Positions 7,338 through 14,196 of a stretch of 15,678 nt of DNA are shown piece by piece; within the stretch, counting starts at the first letter, position 1, and every line of letters starts with the position of its first letter. A model generated the notes under the pieces. That model was not told the DNA's origin. It did no database searches and was given only the letters and a program-made list of their open reading frames with translations. The DNA is taken from NCBI GenBank assembly GCA_002492725.1, contig DLAF01000026.1, forward strand, positions 5,445 through 21,122, written 5' to 3'. This stretch comes from Lachnospiraceae bacterium UBA7054 (lineage in GTDB: Bacteria > Bacillota > Clostridia > Lachnospirales > Lachnospiraceae). The position numbers and the translations under genes are program-made.

Positions 7338-8513
7338 ATGAGCGAAACAGAATTGATGGAACAGCAGGCACCCACCCTGGTATTTGGCGAGGTGGAAACG
7401 ATGGTGAAGGAGCAGGCGCCTCTTGCGGAGCTTCCGAAGACGGAAAGCGTAAAGCAGGAACTTGATGACTCGATTCTGACCGATGAGGAGAGACGGCAGG
7501 TGGATGAGTTTGCAAAGCAGATCGATCTGCACAATTCCACAGCCATTTTACAGTACGGCGTGGGCACGCAGAAGAAGATGGCGGACTTTTCGGGGAATGC
7601 TTTGGAGAACGTAAAAACCAAGGATCTTGGCGAAGTGGGCGACATGCTTTCCGAGGTGGTGACGCAGTTGAAAGGGTTTGACGAGGAAGAGAAAGGTTTC
7701 CTTGGTATCTTCAAAAAGCCCGCGCACAAGCTTGAAGCTATCAAGACGAAGTATTCCAAGGCGGAGACCAATGTGAACAAGATCTGCGAGGCGCTTGAAA
7801 GCAATCAGGTCATGTTGTTAAAGGATATTTCCATTCTTGACAAGATGTACGACCTGAACCTGAATTATTTTAAGGAGCTTTCGATGTACATACTGGCGGG
7901 CAAAAAGAAGCTTGCCGAGACCAGAGAGACGGAACTGCCTCAACTTTTGGAGAAGGCGAAGGCGAGCGGCCTGCCCGAAGATGCGCAGGCGGCAAGGGAT
8001 TTAGAAGCTCTTTGCGACCGCTTTGAGAAAAAGATTCACGACCTGGAGCTGACGAGGATGGTTTCCATCCAGACAGCGCCCCAGATCAGACTGGTGCAGA
8101 GCAGCGATACCATGATGGTGGAGAAGATTCAGTCCACGATCGTCAATACGATTCCCCTGTGGAAGAGCCAGATGGTGCTTGCGCTGGGCGTGACCCATGC
8201 GGAGCAGGCAGCGAGGGCGCAGAGGGAAGTGTCTGATATGACGAACGAACTTTTGAAGAAAAACGCGGAGGTACTGAAAGTTTCCGCGATTGAGAGCGCA
8301 AAGGAATCCGAGCGCGGTATCATTGATATGGAAACTCTGAAAACCACCAACGCGAACCTGATCTCCACCCTGGACGAGGTGATGAAAATCCAGGCTGACG
8401 GCAGGGAGAAGCGCCGCGTGGCCGAGGAAGAGATGCGCGTGATGGAAAACGACCTTAAGCAGAAGCTTTTGGAACTCAGCAGCAGGAAGGATAGCGGCGA
8501 TTCGGCACAGTAG
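7338..8513 (+). CDS. TelA-family (toxic anion resistance) protein
   Basis: This 391-residue, largely helical, soluble protein fits the TelA/KlaA family over about residues 50-385. Supporting stretches are FGIF-like FLGIFKKPAHKLE, the central YILAGKKKL and the family-typical QTAPQIRLVQ followed by NTIPLWKSQM. The family was named for tellurite resistance on plasmids, but chromosomal copies are widespread in Firmicutes and tied to envelope stress; tellurite resistance should not be assumed. It begins 48 nt after the XpaC-type gene, with AAAGG (7326-7330) 7 nt before ATG. Partnership with the XpaC-like membrane protein is inferred from this recurring gene pairing. The protein has no membrane segment or signal peptide. 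No terminator is obvious directly after its stop. Confidence 0.9.
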   Translation: MSETELMEQQAPTLVFGEVETMVKEQAPLAELPKTESVKQELDDSILTDEERRQVDEFAKQIDLHNSTAILQYGVGTQKKMADFSGNALENVKTKDLGEVGDMLSEVVTQLKGFDEEEKGFLGIFKKPAHKLEAIKTKYSKAETNVNKICEALESNQVMLLKDISILDKMYDLNLNYFKELSMYILAGKKKLAETRETELPQLLEKAKASGLPEDAQAARDLEALCDRFEKKIHDLELTRMVSIQTAPQIRLVQSSDTMMVEKIQSTIVNTIPLWKSQMVLALGVTHAEQAARAQREVSDMTNELLKKNAEVLKVSAIESAKESERGIIDMETLKTTNANLISTLDEVMKIQADGREKRRVAEEEMRVMENDLKQKLLELSSRKDSGDSAQ

Positions 8514-8524
8514 GGCGGATGGAA

Positions 8525-8563
8525 TGTGCATGAGAGGCGCATGTCGTGCATGCGGCATGCACA
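8525..8563. repeat. Palindromic GCATG cluster before prmA
   Basis: Four GCATG pentamers occur within 40 bp. GTGCATGC (8546-8553) and GCATGCAC (8555-8562) are perfect inverted arms around one base, and TGTGCATG (8525-8532) can instead pair with CATGCACA (8556-8563). Two exclusive hairpins are therefore possible just before the prmA ribosome binding site (AAGGA, 8571-8575). Confidence 0.55.
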
Positions 8564-8587
8564 GAAAATAAAGGACGTAATTCAGAA

Positions 8588-9649
8588 ATGAAATGGATGA
8601 AATTTCGCATAAGAACAATTACGGACGCGGAGGACATTATCATCAGCGAACTCTACGACAGAGGGCTTGAAGGGGCGCAGATCGAGGATAAGGTGCCGTT
8701 GACATCTTTGGAAAAGGAGCAGATGTTTGTGGATATTTTGCCCGAATCCGAGGAAGACGACGGCGTAGCCTTCTTGAGTTTCTTTGTGGAGGAGCGTGAA
8801 GACGGTTCCCTTTGTCTGGGCGGTGAGGCGACAGAGACGTTGGGCTGCGAGACACCTGGCGGCGAGGCGACAGAGAGCGAGACGATGAACGGCGGGGCGA
8901 CAGACAAAGAGGGCGTGCTTGCAATCATCGAGGAGGCGCTCTTAGAAGTCCGGTCCTTTATGGAGATTGGTGAGGGAACCGTCACGGTGTCCGAGACGGA
9001 GGATATTGATTGGATCAATAACTGGAAGCAGTATTTCCATCAATTTACGATAGATGACCTTTTGGTGATCCCTTCCTGGGAAGAAGTGAAGGAAGAAGAC
9101 AGGGATAAGAAGATCCTGCACATCGACCCGGGCACGGCCTTCGGGACGGGGATGCATGAGACGACGCAGCTTTGCATCAGGCAGATTTGGAAGCATCTGA
9201 CGCCGGGAGCGGAACTTTTGGACGTAGGGACGGGCAGCGGGATCCTGGCGATTCTGGCGTTACTGTATGGCGCGGGGCACGCGCTTGGCACGGATCTTGA
9301 CCCCTGCGCGGTGGATGCCGTGGCGCAGAACATGCAGGCGAATGGAATTGCGAAGCGGGATTTTGAACTGTTGATCGGCAATATCATTACGCAGCGGGAA
9401 ATACAGGATAAGGCAGGCTTTGAGAAATATGATATCGTGACGGCAAATATTCTGGCGGATGTGCTGGTGCCGCTTACGCCGGTGATCACGCCTTGTCTGA
9501 AAAAGGGCGGCGTCTACATCACTTCGGGGATCATCGAGGGGAAAGAGGGGCTTGTAACGAAGGCCTGCGAGGCGGCGGGCCTTAAGGTGCTGGAAGTGAC
9601 CGCGCAGGGTGAGTGGCGGTCGGTGACGGCGAGGAAAGAGTATGAATAA
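8588..9649 (+). CDS. prmA: Ribosomal protein L11 methyltransferase
   Basis: PrmA uses S-adenosylmethionine to methylate ribosomal protein L11. From ATG 8588 the protein has 353 residues; PrmA is usually nearer 290-320. Diagnostic motifs are DPGTAFGTGMHETT (about 180-193), the SAM-binding LDVGTGSG (about 211-218), acidic LGTDLD (about 233-238) and TANILADVLVPL (about 285-296). The N-terminal L11-recognition domain opens with MKFRIRTITDAEDII. The extra length sits in residues about 78-107, a GGEATE-type repeat listed separately. An in-frame GTG at 8546 would add 14 residues unlike the family, and those codons lie in a palindrome, so I prefer 8588. The prmA stop overlaps the VanZ-like start by 8 nt. 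Confidence 0.93.
   Translation: MKWMKFRIRTITDAEDIIISELYDRGLEGAQIEDKVPLTSLEKEQMFVDILPESEEDDGVAFLSFFVEEREDGSLCLGGEATETLGCETPGGEATESETMNGGATDKEGVLAIIEEALLEVRSFMEIGEGTVTVSETEDIDWINNWKQYFHQFTIDDLLVIPSWEEVKEEDRDKKILHIDPGTAFGTGMHETTQLCIRQIWKHLTPGAELLDVGTGSGILAILALLYGAGHALGTDLDPCAVDAVAQNMQANGIAKRDFELLIGNIITQREIQDKAGFEKYDIVTANILADVLVPLTPVITPCLKKGGVYITSGIIEGKEGLVTKACEAAGLKVLEVTAQGEWRSVTARKEYE
8819..8906 (+). repeat. In-frame repeat insertion in prmA
   Basis: The 19-mer GGCGGYGAGGCGACAGAGA occurs at 8819-8837 and 8858-8876. A shorter third copy at 8891-8906 (GGCGGGGCGACAGACA) lacks three bases. The units are 39 and 33 nt apart, both multiples of three, and encode GGEATE, GGEATE and GGATDK. The insertion lies between the N-terminal domain and the helix leading to the methyltransferase domain. 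Confidence 0.8.
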
Positions 9650-10319
9650 AATGGGATGGAATAGGAAGAAGAAAGAAGAAGCGGAAGAGCAGGATGTGGC
9701 GAAACAGGAAGAAAGCAGGCAGGATAAGGCGGCGGCAAGACGCAAGCGGATGAAAATCGTTTTTCTGCGGAATCTTGCCGGTGTGCTGGCGATCATGTGG
9801 ATGTGCATTATCTTTGCTTTTTCCGCGCAGACGAAAGAGGAGTCCGGTGCGGTGAGCAATAGCTTTACCTATCAGATCGTGAGCTCTACCAGAACCTTCT
9901 TTAATCTGGACTTAAGCGACGCGCGGGTGAAGGAGATCGCGGACGCTATCGAGGGCTTTGTGCGCAAGGCGGCGCATATGACGGAGTTTGGTGTTTTGTC
10001 CGTTCTGCTCTTTATTTGGATCGGACAGTGGGAGATGGGGCTGCTTCGGCGGGGGCTGACCGCTTCCGGGGCGGCGGCTGTCTATGCCGCCACCGACGAG
10101 ATACACCAGCTTTTTGTGCCGGGGCGTGCGGGACGGTTTTCGGACGTGTGCATTGACAGCGCAGGGGCCGTTCTGGGCGTCGTGGTATTTGTGCTGATCG
10201 TAAAATTGATAACGGCGATACGCACCCTGAGAGAAAAGCGCGAGGCGCGCAGACTGTGTAAGGTACAGGCGGAACCTGTGGAGCAGACACAGCAGACGGA
10301 GGAGGCAGCGGAAGATTAG
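9642..10319 (+). CDS. VanZ-family membrane protein
   Basis: A 225-residue protein with a very charged N-terminus (about 1-38), four likely membrane segments (about 42-61, 115-131, 138-155, 172-193) and a charged, Glu/Gln-rich tail. VanZ-family marks are FSAQTKEESG (59-68), VRKAAHMTEFGVL (107-119), and TDEIHQLFVPGRAGRFSDVCID (split across 151-172). The family is named after a teicoplanin-resistance accessory protein, but chromosomal members are common and most have no proven function; no glycopeptide-resistance genes lie nearby. ATG 9642 overlaps prmA by 8 nt with GAGG 7 nt upstream, and the stop shares a base with the rsmE start, so translation across prmA-vanZ-rsmE is probably coupled. Its place between two ribosome-modifying genes is unusual compared with B. 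subtilis. Confidence 0.88.
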   Translation: MNKMGWNRKKKEEAEEQDVAKQEESRQDKAAARRKRMKIVFLRNLAGVLAIMWMCIIFAFSAQTKEESGAVSNSFTYQIVSSTRTFFNLDLSDARVKEIADAIEGFVRKAAHMTEFGVLSVLLFIWIGQWEMGLLRRGLTASGAAAVYAATDEIHQLFVPGRAGRFSDVCIDSAGAVLGVVVFVLIVKLITAIRTLREKREARRLCKVQAEPVEQTQQTEEAAED

Positions 10320-11056
10320 TGTATCAATTTTTTGTAGAGCCGTCACAGATTCAGGAGAAAAAGGTGATCATCACAGGCAGTGACGTCAACCATATCAAAA
10401 ATGTCCTGCGTCTGAAAATCGGGGAAGAGATCGCCGTCAAAAACGGCGTGGACGAAAAAGAATATCGGTGCGGTATCGAAGAGTTTGCGCAGGATCAGGT
10501 AATCTGTTCCCTGCGCTTTGTCAGGGAAGAGGGGGTGGAGCTGCCCTCTAAAATTTATCTCTTTCAGGGGTTACCCAAGGCGGATAAGATGGAACTGATC
10601 GTGCAAAAAGCCGTGGAACTGGGTGTGTTTGAGGTGATCCCGCTGGCGGTGAAGCGCTGTGTCGTAAAGTTGGATGAGAAGAAGGCGCAGGCGAAGGTGA
10701 ACCGTTGGCAGGGCATCGCGGATGCGGCTGCCAAGCAGTGTAAGCGGGGAAGAATCCCGACGGTGAAGGCGCCAATGACAATGAAAGAGGCTGTGGCTTA
10801 TGCGCAGCAAATGGAAGTAAAACTTTTGCCCTATGAGCTGGCGGAAGATATGCCCCGCACGAAAAAAATCATCGAAGGAATTGTGCCCGGACAAAGCGTG
10901 GCAGTCTTTATCGGGCCGGAGGGCGGTTTTGAGGAGAGCGAAGTGGTGCAGGCCCTTGCAGGGGGCATAGAGCCTGTTACGCTGGGCAAAAGGATCCTGC
11001 GCACGGAAACGGCGGGAATGGCGGTGCTCTCCTGGCTGATGTACCATTTGGAATAG
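10319..11056 (+). CDS. rsmE: 16S rRNA (uracil-1498-N3)-methyltransferase
   Basis: RsmE methylates N3 of U1498 in 16S rRNA, at the decoding region of the 30S subunit. The 245-residue length is normal. The N-terminal PUA-like domain (about 1-70) includes the family motif HIKNVLRL. The SPOUT domain begins near LFQGLPKADKMELIVQKAVELG (split across 81-102) and ends with the SAM-binding knot FIGPEGGF (197-204) and LGKRILRTETA (222-232). The start is GTG at 10319, sharing its first G with the preceding TAG stop (TAGTG); GGAGG lies at 10301-10305, a rather long 13 nt away. Co-occurrence with prmA is a classic Firmicutes arrangement. The gene ends about 26 nt before a hairpin terminator. Confidence 0.94.
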   Translation: MYQFFVEPSQIQEKKVIITGSDVNHIKNVLRLKIGEEIAVKNGVDEKEYRCGIEEFAQDQVICSLRFVREEGVELPSKIYLFQGLPKADKMELIVQKAVELGVFEVIPLAVKRCVVKLDEKKAQAKVNRWQGIADAAAKQCKRGRIPTVKAPMTMKEAVAYAQQMEVKLLPYELAEDMPRTKKIIEGIVPGQSVAVFIGPEGGFEESEVVQALAGGIEPVTLGKRILRTETAGMAVLSWLMYHLE

Positions 11057-11082
11057 GCAATGAGCAGTGCACAGACGTAAGA

Positions 11083-11115
11083 TGAAAAAATGGCAGCTTG
11101 CTGACAATTTTTTCA
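11083..11115 (+). terminator. Hairpin terminator after rsmE
   Basis: TGAAAAAAT-GGCAG (11083-11096) pairs with CTGACAATTTTTTCA (11101-11115), with one bulge and one G-U pair, around a 4-nt CTTG loop. The A6/T6 arms place a U run at the 3' edge. It probably ends the prmA-vanZ-rsmE transcript. Confidence 0.55.
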
Positions 11116-11136
11116 GATTGCGGATGTATAGGGCGA

Positions 11137-11249
11137 AGCCCGTCAGCGAGGGAAACCGAAGGTTTTTCGAGCTGGCACTGCGGTGTGAGCGGAGCGTAGA
11201 CAGCCCGTCAGCGAGATGAAGCGGAGCGGAATCGAGCTGGTGGCACTGC
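11137..11249. repeat. Imperfect direct duplication in the rsmE-desulfurase gap
   Basis: The gap of 247 nt between rsmE and the cysteine desulfurase gene holds a terminator and this repeat. AGCCCGTCAGCGAG occurs at 11137-11150 and 11202-11215. TCGAGCTGG(TGG)CACTGC follows at 11167-11181 and 11232-11249. The copies are about 65 nt apart. GCAGTGC at 11064-11070 is the reverse complement of the GCACTGC at each copy's end. No open reading frame of note spans it. It resembles a non-coding dispersed repeat rather than a gene. Confidence 0.6.
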
Positions 11250-11303
11250 CTGAGATAAAAAACATATATTAAAGATATAGGGTTTAGGAAGGAAATAACG
11301 GCA

Positions 11304-12458
11304 ATGGAAGTCTATCTGGATAATTCCGCGACCACCGCCTGCTTTGCGGAGGCCGCGCAGTTGATGCACAGAGTTTTGTGCGAGGATTACGGGAATCCTT
11401 CCAGCCTGCACCATAAAGGAGTGGAGGCGGAAGCCTACTTAAGATACGCGGAAGAAACGTTTACAAAAATTTTGAAAGTAAATGAAAAAGAAATCTTTTT
11501 TACTTCCGGCGGAACGGAGTCTGACAATATTGCGTTGATTGGTGCGGTGATGGCAAACCACAGAAGAGGCAGGCACGTGATCACGACAAGGATTGAGCAT
11601 CCGGCGGTCTTACAGCCCATGGCATACCTGGAAGATCAGGGATTTGAGGTGACTTATCTTTCCGTAGACCGACAGGGACGGATCTCACTTGACGAACTTG
11701 CGGACGCCATCAGGACGGATACCATTCTGGTTTCCATCATGCACACAAATAATGAGATTGGAAGCATACAGCCCATAGCGGAGGCGGGGGCGCTTATCAA
11801 ACAGAAGAATCCGCAGACCCTTTTTCACGTGGACGCGGTGCAGGGCTTCGGTAAGGTTCGCCTTTATCCGAAAAAGATGCAGATTGATATGCTTTCCGCC
11901 AGTGCGCATAAGATTCATGGGCCGAAAGGCGTGGGCCTTCTCTATCTGCGGGAAGGCGCGAAGGTGAGTCCGATTATGTACGGCGGCGGACAGCAGAGAG
12001 GGCTTAGATCGGGAACGGAAAATCTGCCGGGGATTGCGGGTTTTGCCAAAGCCGCTGAAATGGTTTACGAGAGCCTGGAGCAGGATACGGACAGAATGTA
12101 TGCGCTGCGGGAACAATTGACTGATTCAGTCGGTAAAATGGAAGATGTTGTGATCAACGGTTGCCCCGGCAGGGAGGGCGCGGCTCATATTGTGAGCGCT
12201 TCCTTCAGAGGCGTGCGCAGCGAGGTGCTTTTGCATGCCTTGGAAGAGCGGGGGATCTATGTTTCCGCCGGGAGCGCCTGCGCTGCCCATAAGCCGCAGC
12301 CGTCCGCCACCTTAAAGGCGATCGGTGTGGAGAAGGAACTTTTGCAGTCCACGATTCGCTTCAGTCTTTCAGGATTTACCACGCAGGAAGAGATTGCTTA
12401 CACCTGTCAAAGTCTGGAGGAGATTGTACCGAAGCTGAGGAGATATACGAGACACTAA
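11304..12458 (+). CDS. NifS/IscS-like cysteine desulfurase (ThiI partner)
   Basis: A PLP-dependent class V enzyme that takes sulfur from cysteine, leaving alanine and a protein persulfide. The 384-residue length is normal. Visible residues: YLDNSATT (4-11), SGGTESDN (68-75), the PLP-stacking His99 in EHP, Asp177 in HVDAVQ, the Schiff-base Lys203 in SASAHKIHGPKG and the sulfur-carrying Cys326 in SAGSACAAHK. Active sites are intact. thiI lies 97 nt downstream, matching the nifZ-thiI pair of B. subtilis, so delivery of sulfur to ThiI for 4-thiouridine is the likely job. No iscU, sufB or iscR is adjacent, so a main role in Fe-S assembly is less supported. GGAAGG (11287-11292) precedes the ATG by 11 nt. 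It is distinct from SufS-type enzymes, which show a different sequence around the active cysteine. Confidence 0.92.
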   Translation: MEVYLDNSATTACFAEAAQLMHRVLCEDYGNPSSLHHKGVEAEAYLRYAEETFTKILKVNEKEIFFTSGGTESDNIALIGAVMANHRRGRHVITTRIEHPAVLQPMAYLEDQGFEVTYLSVDRQGRISLDELADAIRTDTILVSIMHTNNEIGSIQPIAEAGALIKQKNPQTLFHVDAVQGFGKVRLYPKKMQIDMLSASAHKIHGPKGVGLLYLREGAKVSPIMYGGGQQRGLRSGTENLPGIAGFAKAAEMVYESLEQDTDRMYALREQLTDSVGKMEDVVINGCPGREGAAHIVSASFRGVRSEVLLHALEERGIYVSAGSACAAHKPQPSATLKAIGVEKELLQSTIRFSLSGFTTQEEIAYTCQSLEEIVPKLRRYTRH

Positions 12459-12476
12459 ACAATAGGCAGAAAAGTA

Positions 12477-12529
12477 TGCGGAAGGCGGGAATGCTGGAGG
12501 AAAGCGTCCGACATTTTTCCGCCGCCGCA
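12477..12529. repeat. GC-rich inverted repeat before thiI
   Basis: TGCGG-a-AGGCGGGAA (12477-12490) can pair imperfectly with TTTTCCGCC-GCCGCA (12515-12529). It lies between the desulfurase gene and thiI, 27 nt before the thiI start, and has no following T run. It could be an RNA structure within a shared transcript. The pairing has bulges, so support is modest. Confidence 0.35.
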
Positions 12530-12555
12530 GTTATGATGCAGAAGGAGCATTAAAT

Positions 12556-13782
12556 ATGTACAAGTCATTTCTGATCAAATACGCGGAGATCGGCGTCAAG
12601 GGCAAAAACCGCTACCTCTTTGAGGAGGCGCTGGTCAAACAGATCAAGTATGCCCTGAAAAAGACGGAGGGGGAGTTTGCGGTGCGCAGGACGGATGGGC
12701 GCATCTATGTGGACGCCCTGTCGGATTTTGATTTTGAGGAGACGGTGGAGAGTCTGAAAAAGGTGTTTGGTATCTCCGGCATCTGCCCGGTGGTGCATGT
12801 GGAGGACGAGGGCTTTGAGAAGCTCTGCGAGGATGTGGTGCGCTACATCGGCGATACCTACCCTGATATCCGGGATTCGCAAAGTGAAGCCAGCGTAGTT
12901 AATCCGCGGAGCGGATTTACTACTTTCAAGGTGGCGGCAAGGCGGGCGCGCAAAAATTATCCGCTTGATTCCATGCAGCTTAACGTGGAACTGGGCGGTG
13001 TGATCCTCGATGCTTACCCGAAGATGCGCGTGGACGTGCATAAGCCGGACATTCTTTTGCATGTTGAAATCAGGGACAAGATCTATCTCTATTCCGAGAT
13101 CATACCCGGGCCGGGCGGAATGCCTGTCGGAACCGGCGGTAAAGCGATGCTGCTTTTGTCGGGCGGTATTGATTCTCCGGTGGCGGGATGGATGATTGCC
13201 AAACGCGGGGTGAAGATTGATGCCGTCTACTTCCATGCACCGCCCTACACCAGTGAGCGGGCAAAACAGAAAGTGGTCGATCTGGCGAAAAAGGTGGCGG
13301 ACTATGCGGGGCCTGTCTGGCTTCACGTGGTAAATTTCACGGATATTCAGCTTTACATCTATGACAAGTGCCCACACGACGAGCTAACGATCATTATGCG
13401 CCGCTACATGATGCGCATTGCGGAACAGATTGCAAAGGAGACGGATTGTCTGGGGTTGATTACGGGCGAGAGCATCGGACAGGTGGCTTCCCAGACCATG
13501 GCGAGTCTGGCGGCCACCAACGAGGTGTGCACCATGCCTGTCTACAGACCGCTGATTGGCTTTGATAAGATGGAAATTGTGGATATCGCGGAAAAAATTG
13601 ACAGTTATGAGATATCTATCCTGCCTTACGAGGACTGCTGTACCATTTTTGTGGCCAAGCATCCCGTTACCAAGCCGAATCTGAATATCATCAAACGGCA
13701 TGAACAGAATCTGCAGGAGGGAATCGATGAGTTGGTGGAGAAGGCGCTCTCGACGAAAGAAGTGATCGTGGTGCAGGCGTGA
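12556..13782 (+). CDS. thiI: tRNA 4-thiouridine synthetase
   Basis: ThiI adenylates U8 of tRNA and inserts sulfur to give 4-thiouridine; in some bacteria it also serves thiamine thiazole synthesis. The 408-residue protein has an N-terminal ferredoxin-like/THUMP part (about 1-170, with EIGVKGKNR and FKVAARRARKNYP) and a PP-loop ATPase domain with SGGIDS (202-207), followed by FHAPPYTSERAKQKV and the conserved TGESIGQVASQT. DCCTIFV near residue 360 keeps the cysteine typical of the family. There is no C-terminal rhodanese domain, as usual in Gram-positives; the neighbouring desulfurase probably supplies persulfide directly. GGAG (12544-12547) lies 8 nt before ATG. About 15 extra residues around 108-122 (QSEASVVNPRSGFT) interrupt the usual short link before FKV and are encoded by a palindrome. 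Confidence 0.95.
   Translation: MYKSFLIKYAEIGVKGKNRYLFEEALVKQIKYALKKTEGEFAVRRTDGRIYVDALSDFDFEETVESLKKVFGISGICPVVHVEDEGFEKLCEDVVRYIGDTYPDIRDSQSEASVVNPRSGFTTFKVAARRARKNYPLDSMQLNVELGGVILDAYPKMRVDVHKPDILLHVEIRDKIYLYSEIIPGPGGMPVGTGGKAMLLLSGGIDSPVAGWMIAKRGVKIDAVYFHAPPYTSERAKQKVVDLAKKVADYAGPVWLHVVNFTDIQLYIYDKCPHDELTIIMRRYMMRIAEQIAKETDCLGLITGESIGQVASQTMASLAATNEVCTMPVYRPLIGFDKMEIVDIAEKIDSYEISILPYEDCCTIFVAKHPVTKPNLNIIKRHEQNLQEGIDELVEKALSTKEVIVVQA
12895..12923 (+). repeat. In-frame palindrome inside thiI
   Basis: GTAGTTAATCCGC (12895-12907) and GCGGATTTACTAC (12911-12923) are inverted arms with 12 of 13 positions paired around GGA. Read in frame it encodes VVNPRSGFTT within a segment that looks inserted in the THUMP region. 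Its core CCGC-N3-GCGGAT recurs in mtaB at 14920-14932. Confidence 0.8.
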
Positions 13783-13790
13783 TGATGGGG

Positions 13791-13849
13791 CTGTGGGGAA
13801 TGACGAAAGACAAATTCTCCGTCGCCGTGCTTTCGTCATTCCGCGACAG
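13791..13849. repeat. Long inverted repeat after thiI
   Basis: GGAATGACGAAAG (13797-13809) and CTTTCGTCATTCC (13830-13842) are perfect 13-bp arms around 20 nt. CTGT (13791-13794) and ACAG (13846-13849) extend the pairing beyond a small internal mismatch. No T run follows, so it is not an ordinary intrinsic terminator. It starts 8 nt after the thiI stop. Confidence 0.75.
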
Positions 13850-13880
13850 GTATTGAGGATGCCTGCATACTTTGGGGAAT

Positions 13881-13912
13881 AAAAAACAGCCCCGGGAACC
13901 CCGGAGCTGTTT
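13881..13912 (-). terminator. Intrinsic terminator of the HPr-like gene
   Basis: Read on the - strand, AACAGCTCCGGGG and CCCGGGGCTGTT form a GC-rich stem with one mismatch and a very short loop, followed at once by TTTT. It lies about 38 nt after the stop of the reverse-strand gene. On the + strand it has no strong T run but could also block readthrough from thiI. Confidence 0.8.
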
Positions 13913-13949
13913 GGATTTCTTCTATGTTGTGGGTGCTTGCCCGTACATC

Positions 13950-14180
13950 TTACATGATGTAAGGCTTCAGCGCTGCCATAACCTCATCCGTGCCGTCCTC
14001 AGCGTGGATGTTTAAGTCGATCGGCTTGGATAAATCTAAGCTGAAGATACCCATGATGGATTTTGCGTCGATCACGTATCTGCCGGACACAAGATCGAAG
14101 TCGTAATCAAACTTTGTGATATCATTCACGAAAGATTTAACCTTATCGATTGAATTTAAAGAAATCTGTACTGTTTTCAT
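13950..14180 (-). CDS. HPr-like protein lacking the phosphoacceptor histidine
   Basis: This 76-residue protein matches the size and C-terminal pattern of HPr, the PTS phosphocarrier: AKSIMGIFSLDL (39-50) equals the region around regulatory Ser46 (here Ser41), followed by the DLNIHAEDGTDEVMAAL segment. The region that should hold the GLHARPA active site instead reads NSIDKVKSFVND; the only histidine is His59, near the C-terminus. It therefore cannot accept phosphate in the usual way at His15, though it could still be touched by HPr kinase at Ser41. A regulatory or decoy role is inference. On its own strand it has a strong AAAGGAGGT site (core 14191-14195, 10 nt from ATG), a good promoter and a terminator, so it is a single-gene unit that looks well expressed. 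It converges with thiI and diverges from mtaB. Confidence 0.85.
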   Translation of the reverse strand: MKTVQISLNSIDKVKSFVNDITKFDYDFDLVSGRYVIDAKSIMGIFSLDLSKPIDLNIHAEDGTDEVMAALKPYIM

Positions 14181-14196
14181 TGCGGAATTACCTCCT

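Noticed and set aside
7338..8513. Dedicated tellurite-resistance determinant
   Set aside because: The family name is historical; no terZABCDE-type or plasmid context is present.
8546..8587. GTG start 14 codons earlier for prmA
   Set aside because: The added residues are not family-like and are encoded by a palindrome; ATG 8588 starts where PrmA proteins normally begin.
9642..10319. Glycopeptide-resistance gene
   Set aside because: VanZ-family membership alone does not show resistance; no vanHAX, vanS or vanR genes are nearby.
11137..11249. CRISPR-like array
   Set aside because: Only two imperfect copies with unequal internal spacing and no cas genes.
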